64,000 bases of DNA from Caldicellulosiruptor owensensis OL (GTDB taxonomy: Bacteria; Bacillota; Thermoanaerobacteria; Caldicellulosiruptorales; Caldicellulosiruptoraceae): NCBI RefSeq assembly GCF_000166335.1, contig NC_014657.1, positions 236,001 through 300,000 of the forward strand. Reading direction: 5' to 3'. Under the pieces are notes generated by a model, which saw only the letters and a list, made by a program, of their open reading frames with translations, was not told where the DNA came from and ran no database searches. Position 1 is the stretch's first letter, and each line of letters opens with the position of its first letter. Positions 52,760 through 62,293 of the stretch are shown here, piece by piece. The translations under genes were made by a program, and so were the position numbers.

Positions 52760-53411
52760 AGAGGAAAAATTAAAGTTATTTTCAACATATACCATCTATG
52801 GAATGACAGCTGAAAAGTTTTCAAAAGGAAGGTCTAATATCGAAGTTGTAAAAGCTATGCTTGGCAGCGGTATAAAGCTCATTCAGTATAGAGAAAAGTA
52901 TAAATCTTTGAAAGAAAAATATAAAGAATGTCTTGAAATAAGAAAGCTTACAGAGGACTATGGAGCGCTTTTAATTGTTAACGATAATGCAGACCTTTGC
53001 CAGATTGTTGGTGCTGATGGTGTGCATTTAGGACAGGAAGATTTGCCAGCAGATGAAGTAAGAAAGATATTAGGCGATGAATATATAATTGGTGTTACAA
53101 CACATAAAAAAGAACAGGTTTTAAAAGCTAAAGAAGATGGTGCTGACTATGTGGGGTTAGGGCCAATCTTTGCAAGTTTTACAAAAGACAATCCACATCC
53201 ACCAATTGGGCTTGAAATGGTAAAATGGGCAGCTGAAAACTCACCATTGCCCTTTGTTGCAATAGGTGGGATTAAAGAGCACAATTTAAAAGATGTCTTG
53301 GCAAATGGTGCAAGATGCATCTGTGCTGTTACAGAGGTTGTAGGTGCAGATGATATTCAAAAGAAAATAAAAAGTTTTTTTGAAATTTTAAAAGAGTTTG
53401 GAAGGAGTTGA
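52746..53411 (+). CDS. thiE: Thiamine phosphate synthase
   Basis: A 221-residue TIM barrel that couples HMP-diphosphate with thiazole phosphate. Motifs are IKLIQYREKYKSLKEKYKECLEI, LLIVNDNADLCQIVGADGVHLGQEDLP, IGVTTHKKEQVLKAKEDGADYVGLGPIFASFTK and FVAIGGIKEHNL. The start TTG 52746 lies within thiF behind GGTGAG; TTG 52752 is also possible. Its last residues overlap no other gene if thiC starts at its ATG. Confidence 0.95.
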   Translation: MSLTKEEKLKLFSTYTIYGMTAEKFSKGRSNIEVVKAMLGSGIKLIQYREKYKSLKEKYKECLEIRKLTEDYGALLIVNDNADLCQIVGADGVHLGQEDLPADEVRKILGDEYIIGVTTHKKEQVLKAKEDGADYVGLGPIFASFTKDNPHPPIGLEMVKWAAENSPLPFVAIGGIKEHNLKDVLANGARCICAVTEVVGADDIQKKIKSFFEILKEFGRS

Positions 53412-53418
53412 TTTTAGT

Positions 53419-54687
53419 ATGAAAACTCAGATGACATATGCGAAAGAAGGAACATTTACGCGTGAAATGGAACTTGCAATCCAGAATGAAGAGATAGATA
53501 AAAAAGAATTCTTGCAAAAGGTTGCAGAAGGTAAAATTGTAATTCCTGCCAATAAGAATAGAAAAAGAGATAAATACTTTGCAATTGGAGATGGAACATA
53601 TGTTAAAATCAATGTTAATCTTGGAGTGTCAGAGGCATGTCCAAACTTTGATTTAGAGCACCAAAAGCTTGAAATTGCCAAAAATTTTGATGTTGAATCT
53701 GTAATGGATTTATCCAGCGGGCTTGATGCTTCAAACTTCAGAAAATACATTCTTCAAAACTATGACTTTATAGTAGGAACAGTTCCGGTTTACCAGGTTG
53801 CATCAAGGCACGATGACATTACAAAGGTTGACAGCAAAGAGTTCATAGAAGAGATTGAAAAGCAGGCAGAAGAAGGAGTTGACTTTTTTACAATTCATGC
53901 AGGGATTACAAGAAGAACCATAGAAAGATTTGAAAAAAATGAGCGTCTGCTCAAGATTGTCTCAAGAGGCGGATCACTTCTCTATAAATGGATGATGGCA
54001 AATGAAAAGGAGAATCCTTTGTATGAGCATTTTGATGAGATTTTGAAGATTTGCAAAAAACATGATGTTACAATAAGTCTTGGCGACAGTCTCCGACCAG
54101 GTGCGGTGGCTGATGCAACAGACGCGCTGCAGATAGAAGAACTTATAAATCTTGGCGAGCTTACAAAAATGGCATGGAAAGAGGATGTGCAGGTGATGAT
54201 AGAAGGGCCAGGACACATGAGAGCAAATGAGATTGCAGCAAACATGGTAATTCAAAAAAGGCTTTGCCATGGCGCACCGTTTTATGTTTTGGGACCTCTT
54301 ACAACAGACATTGCAGCAGGGTATGACCACATCTCAGGTGCGATGGGTGCGCTTATTGCAGCTTTAAATGGTGCGGATTTTCTGTGCTATGTTACGCCTG
54401 CTGAGCATTTGAGACTTCCTTCTTTAGAAGATGTCAAAGAAGGGATTGTAGCGTTCAAGATTGCTGCACACAGTGCAAATATAGCAAAGGGGTTTAAAAA
54501 GCCACTCGAAAAGGATATTGAGATGTCAGTTGCAAGAAGAGACCTTGACTGGGAAAAGATGGTAAGCTTTTCAGTTGACCCTGAGAAGGCAAGAGAGTAC
54601 AGAAGCAGTTTTTCATCTGACACATGTTCAATGTGTGGAAAGCTCTGTGCTGTAAAAAATTCAAGGGATGAAGTTATTGTTTTATAA
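53419..54687 (+). CDS. thiC: Phosphomethylpyrimidine synthase ThiC
   Basis: A radical SAM enzyme of about 422 residues that rearranges aminoimidazole ribotide to HMP-phosphate. It has the characteristic C-terminal cluster motif DTCSMCGKLCAVK (CX2CX4C). The core carries YVKINVNLGVSEACPNFDLEHQKL, DLSSGLD, GDSLRPGAVADATDA and EGPGHM. It is the short form without the N-terminal domain of E. coli ThiC. I use ATG 53419, 12 bases after AAGGAG; the upstream in-frame TTG at 53398 lies inside thiE. Confidence 0.97.
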   Translation: MKTQMTYAKEGTFTREMELAIQNEEIDKKEFLQKVAEGKIVIPANKNRKRDKYFAIGDGTYVKINVNLGVSEACPNFDLEHQKLEIAKNFDVESVMDLSSGLDASNFRKYILQNYDFIVGTVPVYQVASRHDDITKVDSKEFIEEIEKQAEEGVDFFTIHAGITRRTIERFEKNERLLKIVSRGGSLLYKWMMANEKENPLYEHFDEILKICKKHDVTISLGDSLRPGAVADATDALQIEELINLGELTKMAWKEDVQVMIEGPGHMRANEIAANMVIQKRLCHGAPFYVLGPLTTDIAAGYDHISGAMGALIAALNGADFLCYVTPAEHLRLPSLEDVKEGIVAFKIAAHSANIAKGFKKPLEKDIEMSVARRDLDWEKMVSFSVDPEKAREYRSSFSSDTCSMCGKLCAVKNSRDEVIVL

Positions 54688-54734
54688 GAATAGTTGAAAA
54701 TAAGTTTTTGAAAAGGAGATGAAGGCATATAAAG

Positions 54735-55514
54735 ATGAAAAAAGTTCTTATAATTGCTGGTTTTGACCCGTCAGGCGGAGCTGGTGTTTTGCTTGACACA
54801 AAGGTTGTAAGGGCACTGGGGGAGTTTGCAGTATCTACTATAACCTGCTTGACAGTTCAAACCACAGAAAGGGTCTATGACGCAAAATCCATAGACCCTG
54901 ATTTTTTTGAGTATCAGCTTCAAAAAGTGGTTGAAGATATAAAGCCAGATAGTGTCAAGATTGGACTTTTAGGAAGTTCTGAGATAGCAGTTGTTGTGCT
55001 AAAAAACTTAAAAAGGTACAATCTTAAAAACATAGTTTGTGATCCGGTTTTGAAGTCTACAAGCGGTTTTGAGTTTTGTAAAAGTGAGTTTATAGAATTT
55101 TTAAAGTATGACTTTTTCAAAGTCTGTGATGTCATCACCCCCAACAAAAACGAGGCAGAGGTCATTTTTGATGTGGAAATTAAAAATTTTGATGAAGATG
55201 TTCTAAGCTGCATTCAGGAAAGAATAAAGAGAATGGGCATAAAATCATGCATCCTAAAAGGTGGTCATCTTGATAGCGAGCTTGCAGAAGATATTTTGGT
55301 AACACAAACTGAAATTTATAGAGTATCTGCTAAAAAGAAAGGTTTGCCAGATGACATTCACGGTACCGGCTGTGCATTTTCATCTGCGTTTGCCACTTTC
55401 ATTGCAAAAGGATATAATATGTATGATGCATTAAAACAAACTAAGGATTTTATGACAGGCTTGATAAACGCTTCAGTAAAGATAGGGAAGGGAAGATTAA
55501 TTTTAAATCCGTGA
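54735..55514 (+). CDS. thiD: Hydroxymethylpyrimidine/phosphomethylpyrimidine kinase
   Basis: A 259-residue ribokinase-fold enzyme that phosphorylates HMP and HMP-P. It shows VLIIAGFDPSGGAGVLLDTKVVRALG, CDPVLKSTSG, VITPNKNEAEV and the anion-hole motif DDIHGTGCAFSSAFATFIAKG. It ends the thiSGHFECD operon. Hydroxyethylthiazole kinase and thiamine-phosphate kinase are not in the window. Confidence 0.96.
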   Translation: MKKVLIIAGFDPSGGAGVLLDTKVVRALGEFAVSTITCLTVQTTERVYDAKSIDPDFFEYQLQKVVEDIKPDSVKIGLLGSSEIAVVVLKNLKRYNLKNIVCDPVLKSTSGFEFCKSEFIEFLKYDFFKVCDVITPNKNEAEVIFDVEIKNFDEDVLSCIQERIKRMGIKSCILKGGHLDSELAEDILVTQTEIYRVSAKKKGLPDDIHGTGCAFSSAFATFIAKGYNMYDALKQTKDFMTGLINASVKIGKGRLILNP

Positions 55515-55527
55515 TAGTATATGGTAA

Positions 55528-56640
<1,113 letters not shown>

Positions 56641-56661
56641 AAAAAAAGAAATGATGCAGAT

Positions 56662-56702
56662 AAAATGGGGCGAACATGTATTATCTAATTAGCCCCATTT
56701 TT
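56662..56702 (+). terminator. Terminator after tgt
   Basis: AAAATGGGGC (56662-56671) pairs with GCCCCATTTT (56692-56701). Because the stem starts with A's and ends with T's it could work in both directions, also serving the convergent radical SAM gene. Confidence 0.8.
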
Positions 56703-56713
56703 GATTTATAATT

Positions 56714-57709
56714 CTATATATTTTCATAAAACTCTCTTGGTCCCAAATCAGGTGCTTCTACGTTTTTATCTAACACCAGAAATCTTCGAATATCAAAACA
56801 TAGGCTGCACTTGTTTAAAAATCTTTTTGAGGGTGTATAACCATAGTTTTCTTTTGCAAATTCAAAAAGCCCTTTTACTCCTTGGGTGTAGAGGAGACTC
56901 ACAAAAAAGTATTTGCTCGTGTCAAGCTCTTTTCCAACGTCATCTATGGAGATTCTGAAGCCCACACATGGATTTGGAATGAAATTGCCAAAAAGGTCCA
57001 TGTGAAAATGGCTTTTGCTATAAAGTTCAAGACACGCTGAAGAGTTTTTAATTATCTCATCAGCAGTTTTTGTGGGAAAATACTCTTCAAATGTTTTAAT
57101 TGCTCTGCCGTTGAGAGTAAGATAATACCTTTGAGGAAGATACCTTATGTAGTTTTCTCCAAATATATCTTTGTATTCAGAAAGAGAATGTGTCTTTTCC
57201 ATATCCAGACTTTTAATTTCTTTTATAAATCCGTCAATCCAGGGGAAAATTCTGATACCAGTTTCATCCAGAAGCTGAATTAATCTCAAAACCTTTTTAA
57301 ATGGTATATATTCATTGTGAAAAGGGCTGATTGAGACAAGTATTGTCTCAACTCCAAGATTTTTCAATTCTTTTAATTTTCTTTTTGCTTCATCTTCATT
57401 TTCCACCCATGAGGCATTTGTCTCTATGTACTCAATGTAAATGCCATTTTCAATTGCTTTATTGATAACTTTTTTTAGACCTTCAAAATTTAAGAATGGC
57501 TCTCCACCGCCAATGTGAACCGAAAAAACAGAAAAGTTTTTCAAGGTTTTAAATACTTTGTCTGCCATTTCCTCTGTCATATATTCTTTTTTCCATGATG
57601 GAGAGCTATTGTAAAGACAGTGCCTGCAAGCAGAAGAACAGTAGTAGTTTGTGATAATCCCACCTGAAAAAAGCCTTTCAATTTTAAGTTTTGAAGCAGA
57701 TTTTCCCAA
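56714..57709 (-). CDS. Uncharacterised radical SAM protein
   Basis: A 331-residue radical SAM enzyme. The cluster motif is CSSACRHC (CX3CX2C, about residues 24-31) and the SAM motif is HIGGGEPFLNFEGL. A central region holds LTLNGRAIKTFEEYFP, and a C-terminal Cys group (NPCVGF, NKCSLCFDIRRF) could hold an auxiliary cluster or a zinc. It starts at TTG 57709 with AAGGAGG nine bases before. No peptide substrate, partner or pathway gene is recognisable beside it. It is divergent from yajC and convergent with tgt. The function is unknown. Confidence 0.82.
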   Translation of the reverse strand: MGKSASKLKIERLFSGGIITNYYCSSACRHCLYNSSPSWKKEYMTEEMADKVFKTLKNFSVFSVHIGGGEPFLNFEGLKKVINKAIENGIYIEYIETNASWVENEDEAKRKLKELKNLGVETILVSISPFHNEYIPFKKVLRLIQLLDETGIRIFPWIDGFIKEIKSLDMEKTHSLSEYKDIFGENYIRYLPQRYYLTLNGRAIKTFEEYFPTKTADEIIKNSSACLELYSKSHFHMDLFGNFIPNPCVGFRISIDDVGKELDTSKYFFVSLLYTQGVKGLFEFAKENYGYTPSKRFLNKCSLCFDIRRFLVLDKNVEAPDLGPREFYENI

Positions 57710-57744
57710 TCTTTACAACCTCCTTTTAAGTTTTTGAAAAGTGC

Positions 57745-57772
57745 TTGCCTATTTTTCGATAACTGTTATAAT
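57745..57772 (+). promoter_or_regulatory. Promoter of yajC
   Basis: TTGCCT (57745-57750), 16-bp spacer, TATAAT (57767-57772), 59 bases before the ATG. Confidence 0.55.
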
Positions 57773-57831
57773 ATTATTATGCATAATTTTAAGTTTAAAA
57801 ATCAAATTGATAGTAGGGGGATAAAAAATTT

Positions 57832-58200
57832 ATGAGTTTAATAAACAGTTTTCTTTTTGATATTGCTTATGCGACGAATACTCAAAGTTCTCAGCAGCAG
57901 GCACCAGCAGGTGCAACAGCAATTGCTCTGCTTGCTCAGTTCATACCTCTTATATTAATGTTTGTTGTTCTTTATCTTCTCATAATTGTTCCGCAGAGAA
58001 AAAAAGAAAAACAGTTCAGAGAGATGATTAATTCTTTAATTGTTGGGGACGAGATAGTTACAAACGCTGGAATTATCGGTAAGATTGTGAACATCAAAGA
58101 CGATATTTTAACAATTGAAGTTGGAGCTGATAGAGTAAAGCTCAGAATATACAAATGGGCAGTCAAAGAAATTTTGAAGAAGGCTGAACCAAAAGATTAA
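57832..58200 (+). CDS. yajC: Preprotein translocase subunit YajC
   Basis: A 122-residue single-pass protein of the Sec machinery that associates with SecDF. The hydrophobic segment is LLAQFIPLILMFVVLYLLIIVPQRKKEKQF (about residues 33-60), followed by INSLIVGDEIVTNAGIIGKIVNIKDDILTIEVG. The N-terminal 30 residues, rich in Gln, Ala and Ser, are longer than usual. secDF is not in the window. Confidence 0.94.
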   Translation: MSLINSFLFDIAYATNTQSSQQQAPAGATAIALLAQFIPLILMFVVLYLLIIVPQRKKEKQFREMINSLIVGDEIVTNAGIIGKIVNIKDDILTIEVGADRVKLRIYKWAVKEILKKAEPKD

Positions 58201-58209
58201 AAAATAGAC

Positions 58210-58250
58210 ATGGTTCTGAGGGCTTGAAGTCTTCAGAGCCATTTATTTTT
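58210..58250 (+). terminator. Terminator after yajC
   Basis: ATGGTTCTGAGG (58210-58221) pairs with the 58230-58241 arm ending in CAGAGCCAT, including two G-U pairs, then TTATTTTT. Confidence 0.7.
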
Positions 58251-58278
58251 AAATGTTATCAACAACTTTAAAAAAGGA

Positions 58279-59127
58279 GTGGATTTTGCCATCACAAAAA
58301 CCGAGCTTTTAAATTTTCTTAAAAAATATGGACTTTCTCCAAATAAAAAGCTTGGACAGAATTTTTTGGTTGATGAAAATGTAGTAAGAAAAATTATTTT
58401 ATTTTCCCAAGCAGAAGGGAAAGAAGTAATTGAGATAGGTGCGGGACCTGGCACACTTACAGTTTATTTAGCAGAAATTGCACGGAAAGTAGTTGCAGTT
58501 GAGATTGACAAAAAAATTTTGAATGTCTTAAAAGAGGTTTGTCAGGATATTCCGAACATCCAAATAGTAAACAATGATTTTCTCAAATTAAATGTTAAAG
58601 ATTTAACAAATACTGGCAGAGTATACATTGTTGGTAATCTGCCATATTATATCACATCTCAAATACTCTTTAAACTTTTTGAAGAAAGAGAGTATATAGA
58701 GAAGTTTACAATCATGGTTCAAAAAGAAGTTGCGCAAAGGCTTTTGGCAAAACCAGGCACAAAGGAGTATGGGAACCTCACAGTTGCAATGAAATTTTAC
58801 TGTGAGATAGAAGATTATTTTTATGTTAGCAAAAATGTTTTTTATCCAAAGCCGGAGGTAGACTCTGCAGTTTTGAGAGCAAGGTTTAAAGATAGTTTAC
58901 CTGAAATTGAACACAGGGATTTTTTCAAAATAGTCCATGCTTGTTTTTCAACGCGCCGGAAGACAATTTTAAATGCTCTTTCAAATCATTTTGATATTGG
59001 AAAAGATAAATTGAAGAGAATAATCAACATGGCAGAGGTTGATGAAAATTTAAGAGCAGAAGACTTATCATTGGATGACTATATAAGACTTTACAAATGC
59101 TTTGAAGAAGAATTTCTGAAAAGTTAA
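58279..59127 (+). CDS. rsmA: 16S rRNA dimethyladenosine transferase
   Basis: RsmA/KsgA dimethylates A1518 and A1519 of 16S rRNA in late 30S assembly. It has 282 residues with KKYGLSPNKKLGQNFLVD, the SAM motif VIEIGAGPGTLTVYLAE, the catalytic motif VGNLPYYITSQIL and KPEVDSAVLR. The start is odd: GTG 58279 overlaps the AAGGAG site, and no other ATG, GTG or TTG is in frame before the conserved domain. The real start may be this GTG, a rare codon, or obscured by a one-base error near 58286-58290. Confidence 0.93.
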   Translation: MDFAITKTELLNFLKKYGLSPNKKLGQNFLVDENVVRKIILFSQAEGKEVIEIGAGPGTLTVYLAEIARKVVAVEIDKKILNVLKEVCQDIPNIQIVNNDFLKLNVKDLTNTGRVYIVGNLPYYITSQILFKLFEEREYIEKFTIMVQKEVAQRLLAKPGTKEYGNLTVAMKFYCEIEDYFYVSKNVFYPKPEVDSAVLRARFKDSLPEIEHRDFFKIVHACFSTRRKTILNALSNHFDIGKDKLKRIINMAEVDENLRAEDLSLDDYIRLYKCFEEEFLKS

Positions 59128-59208
59128 AAGGAACTCTTAATACCTGGTAATAAATGCAGTTCAAGAAAGAGACAAATTTCATTTATCTTTGAAAAAAGTA
59201 TTTTGTTT

Positions 59209-59238
59209 TTGACAATTTCAACTTTAATAATGTATAAT
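59209..59238 (+). promoter_or_regulatory. Promoter of the PEPCK gene
   Basis: TTGACA (59209-59214), 18-bp spacer, TATAAT (59233-59238). Confidence 0.7.
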
Positions 59239-59291
59239 ATAATACAAATTGCAATTATCATAAACAAAACTTGCAAGGTGGTGGAGAAAAG

Positions 59292-61058
59292 GTGGTAAAG
59301 GTGAACTTACATCCGTCAGTCTACGAATGGATTGAAGAAATGGCAAAAATCACAAAGCCAGATAAGATTGTCTGGATAGATGGGTCAGAGGAAGAAAAAC
59401 AGAGACTTATAAAAGAAGCGCTTGAGACAGGAGAACTTATGGAGCTCAACCAGGAGAAACTTCCAGGTTGTTATCTTCACAGGACTCATCCAAGTGATGT
59501 TGCAAGAGTTGAAGACAGAACTTTTATCTGTACACCAACAAAGGAAGAAGCAGGTCCAACTAACAACTGGATGGACCCAAACGAGGCATATAAGATGCTT
59601 TACTCACTTTTTGACGGCTCCATGAGAGGAAGAACAATGTATGTTGTGCCATATTTGATGGGACCTGTGGGATCGCCATATTCAAAAGTGGGCATTGAGC
59701 TTACAGACAGTATATATGTTGTTTTAAACCTCAGGATTATGGCAAGGATTGGTGATGTTGCACTTAAAGCTTTAGGAAATTCGCCTGATTTTGTAAAAGG
59801 GCTTCACTCAAAAGCAAATCTTGACCCAGAAAAGAGATATATCTGTCATTTTCCGCAGGACAATACCATTATGAGTGTCAACTCAGGTTATGGTGGAAAT
59901 GTTATTCTCTCCAAGAAATGTTTTGCGCTCAGAATTGCAAGTTATCTGGGGAAAAAAGAAGGCTGGCTTGCAGAACACATGCTCATTGTTGGAGTTGAAG
60001 ACCCGAGTGGAAATGTAACATACATTGCAGGGGCTTTTCCGAGTGCATGTGGTAAAACAAACCTTGCAATGTTGATTCCACCAGAACCTCTCAAAAAACT
60101 TGGTTACAAGGTATGGACTGTAGGAGATGACATTGCATGGATGAGGATTGGCGAAGATGGAAGACTGTGGGCTATCAATCCTGAAGCAGGATTTTTTGGA
60201 GTTGCACCTGGCACAAGTTATAAAACAAATCCGAATGCTATGGAAACAATAAAAAGAAATACCATATATACCAATGTGCTTTTAAAAGAAGATGGAACAG
60301 TATGGTGGGAAGGAATGGACGGAGAGCCACCAGAGAGAGGTATTGACTGGCTTGGAAGACCATGGACAAGGGACAGCGGTGAAAAGGGTGCGCACCCGAA
60401 CGCAAGATTTACAGCACCAGCAAGCCAGTGTCCTTCAATTTCAAAGGAGTGGGAAAATCCAAAGGGTGTGCCAATTTCGGCAATAATATTTGGTGGTAGA
60501 CGAGCAAAGGTTGCACCGCTTGTATATGAGGCATTTGACTGGCAACATGGTGTATATGTTGGTGCTACAATGGCATCTGAAACAACTGCTGCTGCAATGG
60601 GGAAAGTTGGTGTTGTTCGTCGCGACCCGATGGCAATGCTTCCATTCTGCGGATATAACATGGCTGATTATTTTGCACATTGGCTTGAGATGGGCAAGAA
60701 GATTCCAAATCCGCCAAAGATCTTCCATGTAAACTGGTTCCGACAGGATGAAAATGGCAACTTTATTTGGCCAGGATTTGGTGAAAATTTGAGGGTTCTT
60801 AAATGGATAATTGAAAGATGCGAAGGAAAGGTTTCAGCAAAAGAGACTCCAATTGGTTATGTGCCATATGTTGATGATCTTTACTTAGATGGTCTTGATA
60901 TAGACAAAGAGACAGTAGAAAAGCTTCTTGAGATAGACAAAGAATTGTGGTTAAAAGAGGCTGAAGATTCAAGAGAATTTTTGAGCCAGTTTGGAGACAG
61001 GCTTCCGAGAGAGCTCGTTGAGGAGAATGAAAAACTAAAACAAAGACTCTCAAAATAG
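59292..61058 (+). CDS. pckG: Phosphoenolpyruvate carboxykinase (GTP)
   Basis: This enzyme interconverts oxaloacetate and PEP using GTP/GDP. About 588 residues. The kinase-1a motif with the reactive Cys is GAFPSACGKTNLAM, and kinase-2 is WTVGDDIAWMRIG. The substrate loop is PMAMLPFCGYNMADYF, and the residues NWFR and FIWPGFGENLRVLKW are also family-typical. The GTP form is less common in Firmicutes than the ATP form. Starts at GTG 59292 or GTG 59301 both have SD sites at normal spacing. It is the gluconeogenic counterpart of YvcK function or an anaplerotic enzyme in fermentation. Confidence 0.96.
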   Translation: MVKVNLHPSVYEWIEEMAKITKPDKIVWIDGSEEEKQRLIKEALETGELMELNQEKLPGCYLHRTHPSDVARVEDRTFICTPTKEEAGPTNNWMDPNEAYKMLYSLFDGSMRGRTMYVVPYLMGPVGSPYSKVGIELTDSIYVVLNLRIMARIGDVALKALGNSPDFVKGLHSKANLDPEKRYICHFPQDNTIMSVNSGYGGNVILSKKCFALRIASYLGKKEGWLAEHMLIVGVEDPSGNVTYIAGAFPSACGKTNLAMLIPPEPLKKLGYKVWTVGDDIAWMRIGEDGRLWAINPEAGFFGVAPGTSYKTNPNAMETIKRNTIYTNVLLKEDGTVWWEGMDGEPPERGIDWLGRPWTRDSGEKGAHPNARFTAPASQCPSISKEWENPKGVPISAIIFGGRRAKVAPLVYEAFDWQHGVYVGATMASETTAAAMGKVGVVRRDPMAMLPFCGYNMADYFAHWLEMGKKIPNPPKIFHVNWFRQDENGNFIWPGFGENLRVLKWIIERCEGKVSAKETPIGYVPYVDDLYLDGLDIDKETVEKLLEIDKELWLKEAEDSREFLSQFGDRLPRELVEENEKLKQRLSK

Positions 61059-61078
61059 AAATAAATCACCTAACATAA

Positions 61079-61125
61079 GGCCTCCTTCATATATTGATAT
61101 AAAGGCTACTGAAGGAGGTCTTTTA
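61079..61125 (+). terminator. Hairpin that terminates PEPCK mRNA and covers the next SD
   Basis: GGCCTCCTTCA (61079-61089) pairs with TGAAGGAGGTC (61110-61120), including one G-U pair, then TTTTATTTT. The 3' arm is also the GAAGGAGG ribosome site of the gene starting at 61128. Confidence 0.75.
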
Positions 61126-61127
61126 TT

Positions 61128-62288
61128 TTGATAGAAAATTTGCCATTCACAAGATTTGTTGTAATCTTAAAAGGAATTGAACAGAAAGGAAAAATCCCGT
61201 TTGGATATGTCAAGGTTCAGGCAATTGTAGACAGTACTAACTTGGAAATTGTTATCCAGGGATTGGAAGAGACGGAGGATAAGATTACTTTTTGGGGTGT
61301 TGTGAAAAAATCGGATGAATATTATCCAGAGTTTTTGACTACTCTTTCAAAACCTGAAAAAGGGACTATTACTCAGATTCTTACCACAGGCAGGTTTAAT
61401 TTGTTCAGAACAGGCTGGAAGCTCACTGACCTTGTCGGATTTGCTGTTGCAAAAGAGAGAAAAGGAAAACCCAGTTTCATTTTGATAGGAAGTTTTGATG
61501 ATAATGATTTATATGAGATGGAGAAAGATATTTTAAAAGGTTTTGAAAAAGGTGAAAGTAATAAAAATCAAGACAAAAAAGATATGAATAATCACGATGA
61601 GAAAAACAAAGAGGAAACAAAGAAAGAAGAAGAGGCAGAAAGCTTTTTCTCAAAAGATGATGACAAGCTGAGTGAAGATTACAATGAAGATATTGGAAAA
61701 GAAATGGTGCAAGCAAAAGAACAGGAGGCAGAAGATAAGCTGGGACCAGAATCAGTCAAAAAATCAGAAAAAGATGAAGATTTTTCTGAAATAGTAGAAA
61801 ATTCTGCAAAGGAACTTCAAAAGATTTGCCAAGATGAAAGCAGAGAAGAAAACCTTTATTTTGATGTTGAAAAAAATTACTGCATATTGGAATTTGGTGA
61901 CAAAAAAATTTGGAAGAGAATTTTTGAAGAGTTGAAAGAAAAGTGTGAAAGATTTGACCCATTTTCTGACGATAAGGTCAAATGGTTTAAGATTGAGAAA
62001 AAGGATATAATCAGCGTATCTCATCTGCATCCATTTTTGTATGTTATATTTAACCCATTTGTATTCAATCTTGTATCTGAACATGGGTATTTGATTATCG
62101 GTTACAGAAGGTCCAAAAGAAAAAGAGATAGAGTCGAAATTTTAGTGCCGACAGAGTTTTCAGAGGAGACAGAAAAGGTTGCAAAGTCGTTTGGATTTTC
62201 AGAGTTTGTCTCAAGAGATGGAAAAGTCATGGAGGGTAAAGAAGGTTACTTTAAGATGAGCTTAGAGCTTATAGAGAAGGAAGAATAA
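61128..62288 (+). CDS. Unknown protein with charged central linker
   Basis: A 386-residue protein I cannot name. Residues 1-130 form a compact domain (FTRFVVILKGIEQKGKIPFGYVKVQ, TTGRFNLFRTGWKLTDLVGFAVA). Residues 135-250 are low-complexity and dominated by Glu, Lys, Asp and Asn, which predicts a disordered linker. Residues 255-386 form a second domain (WKRIFEELKEKCERFDPFSDDKVKWFKIEKKDI, HPFLYVIFNPFVFNLVSEHGYLIIGYRRSKRKRDRVEILVPTEFSEETEKVAKSFGFSEFV). There is no signal peptide or membrane segment. Its SD is buried in the hairpin at 61079-61125. The pattern of the two domains is one I associate with unnamed clostridial proteins. Confidence 0.75.
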   Translation: MIENLPFTRFVVILKGIEQKGKIPFGYVKVQAIVDSTNLEIVIQGLEETEDKITFWGVVKKSDEYYPEFLTTLSKPEKGTITQILTTGRFNLFRTGWKLTDLVGFAVAKERKGKPSFILIGSFDDNDLYEMEKDILKGFEKGESNKNQDKKDMNNHDEKNKEETKKEEEAESFFSKDDDKLSEDYNEDIGKEMVQAKEQEAEDKLGPESVKKSEKDEDFSEIVENSAKELQKICQDESREENLYFDVEKNYCILEFGDKKIWKRIFEELKEKCERFDPFSDDKVKWFKIEKKDIISVSHLHPFLYVIFNPFVFNLVSEHGYLIIGYRRSKRKRDRVEILVPTEFSEETEKVAKSFGFSEFVSRDGKVMEGKEGYFKMSLELIEKEE

Positions 62289-62293
62289 AAGTT

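Noticed and set aside
53974..54330. Minus-strand ORFs of 87-118 residues inside thiC
   Set aside because: Antisense to conserved ThiC codons; Cys/His/Ser-rich translation with no family resemblance.
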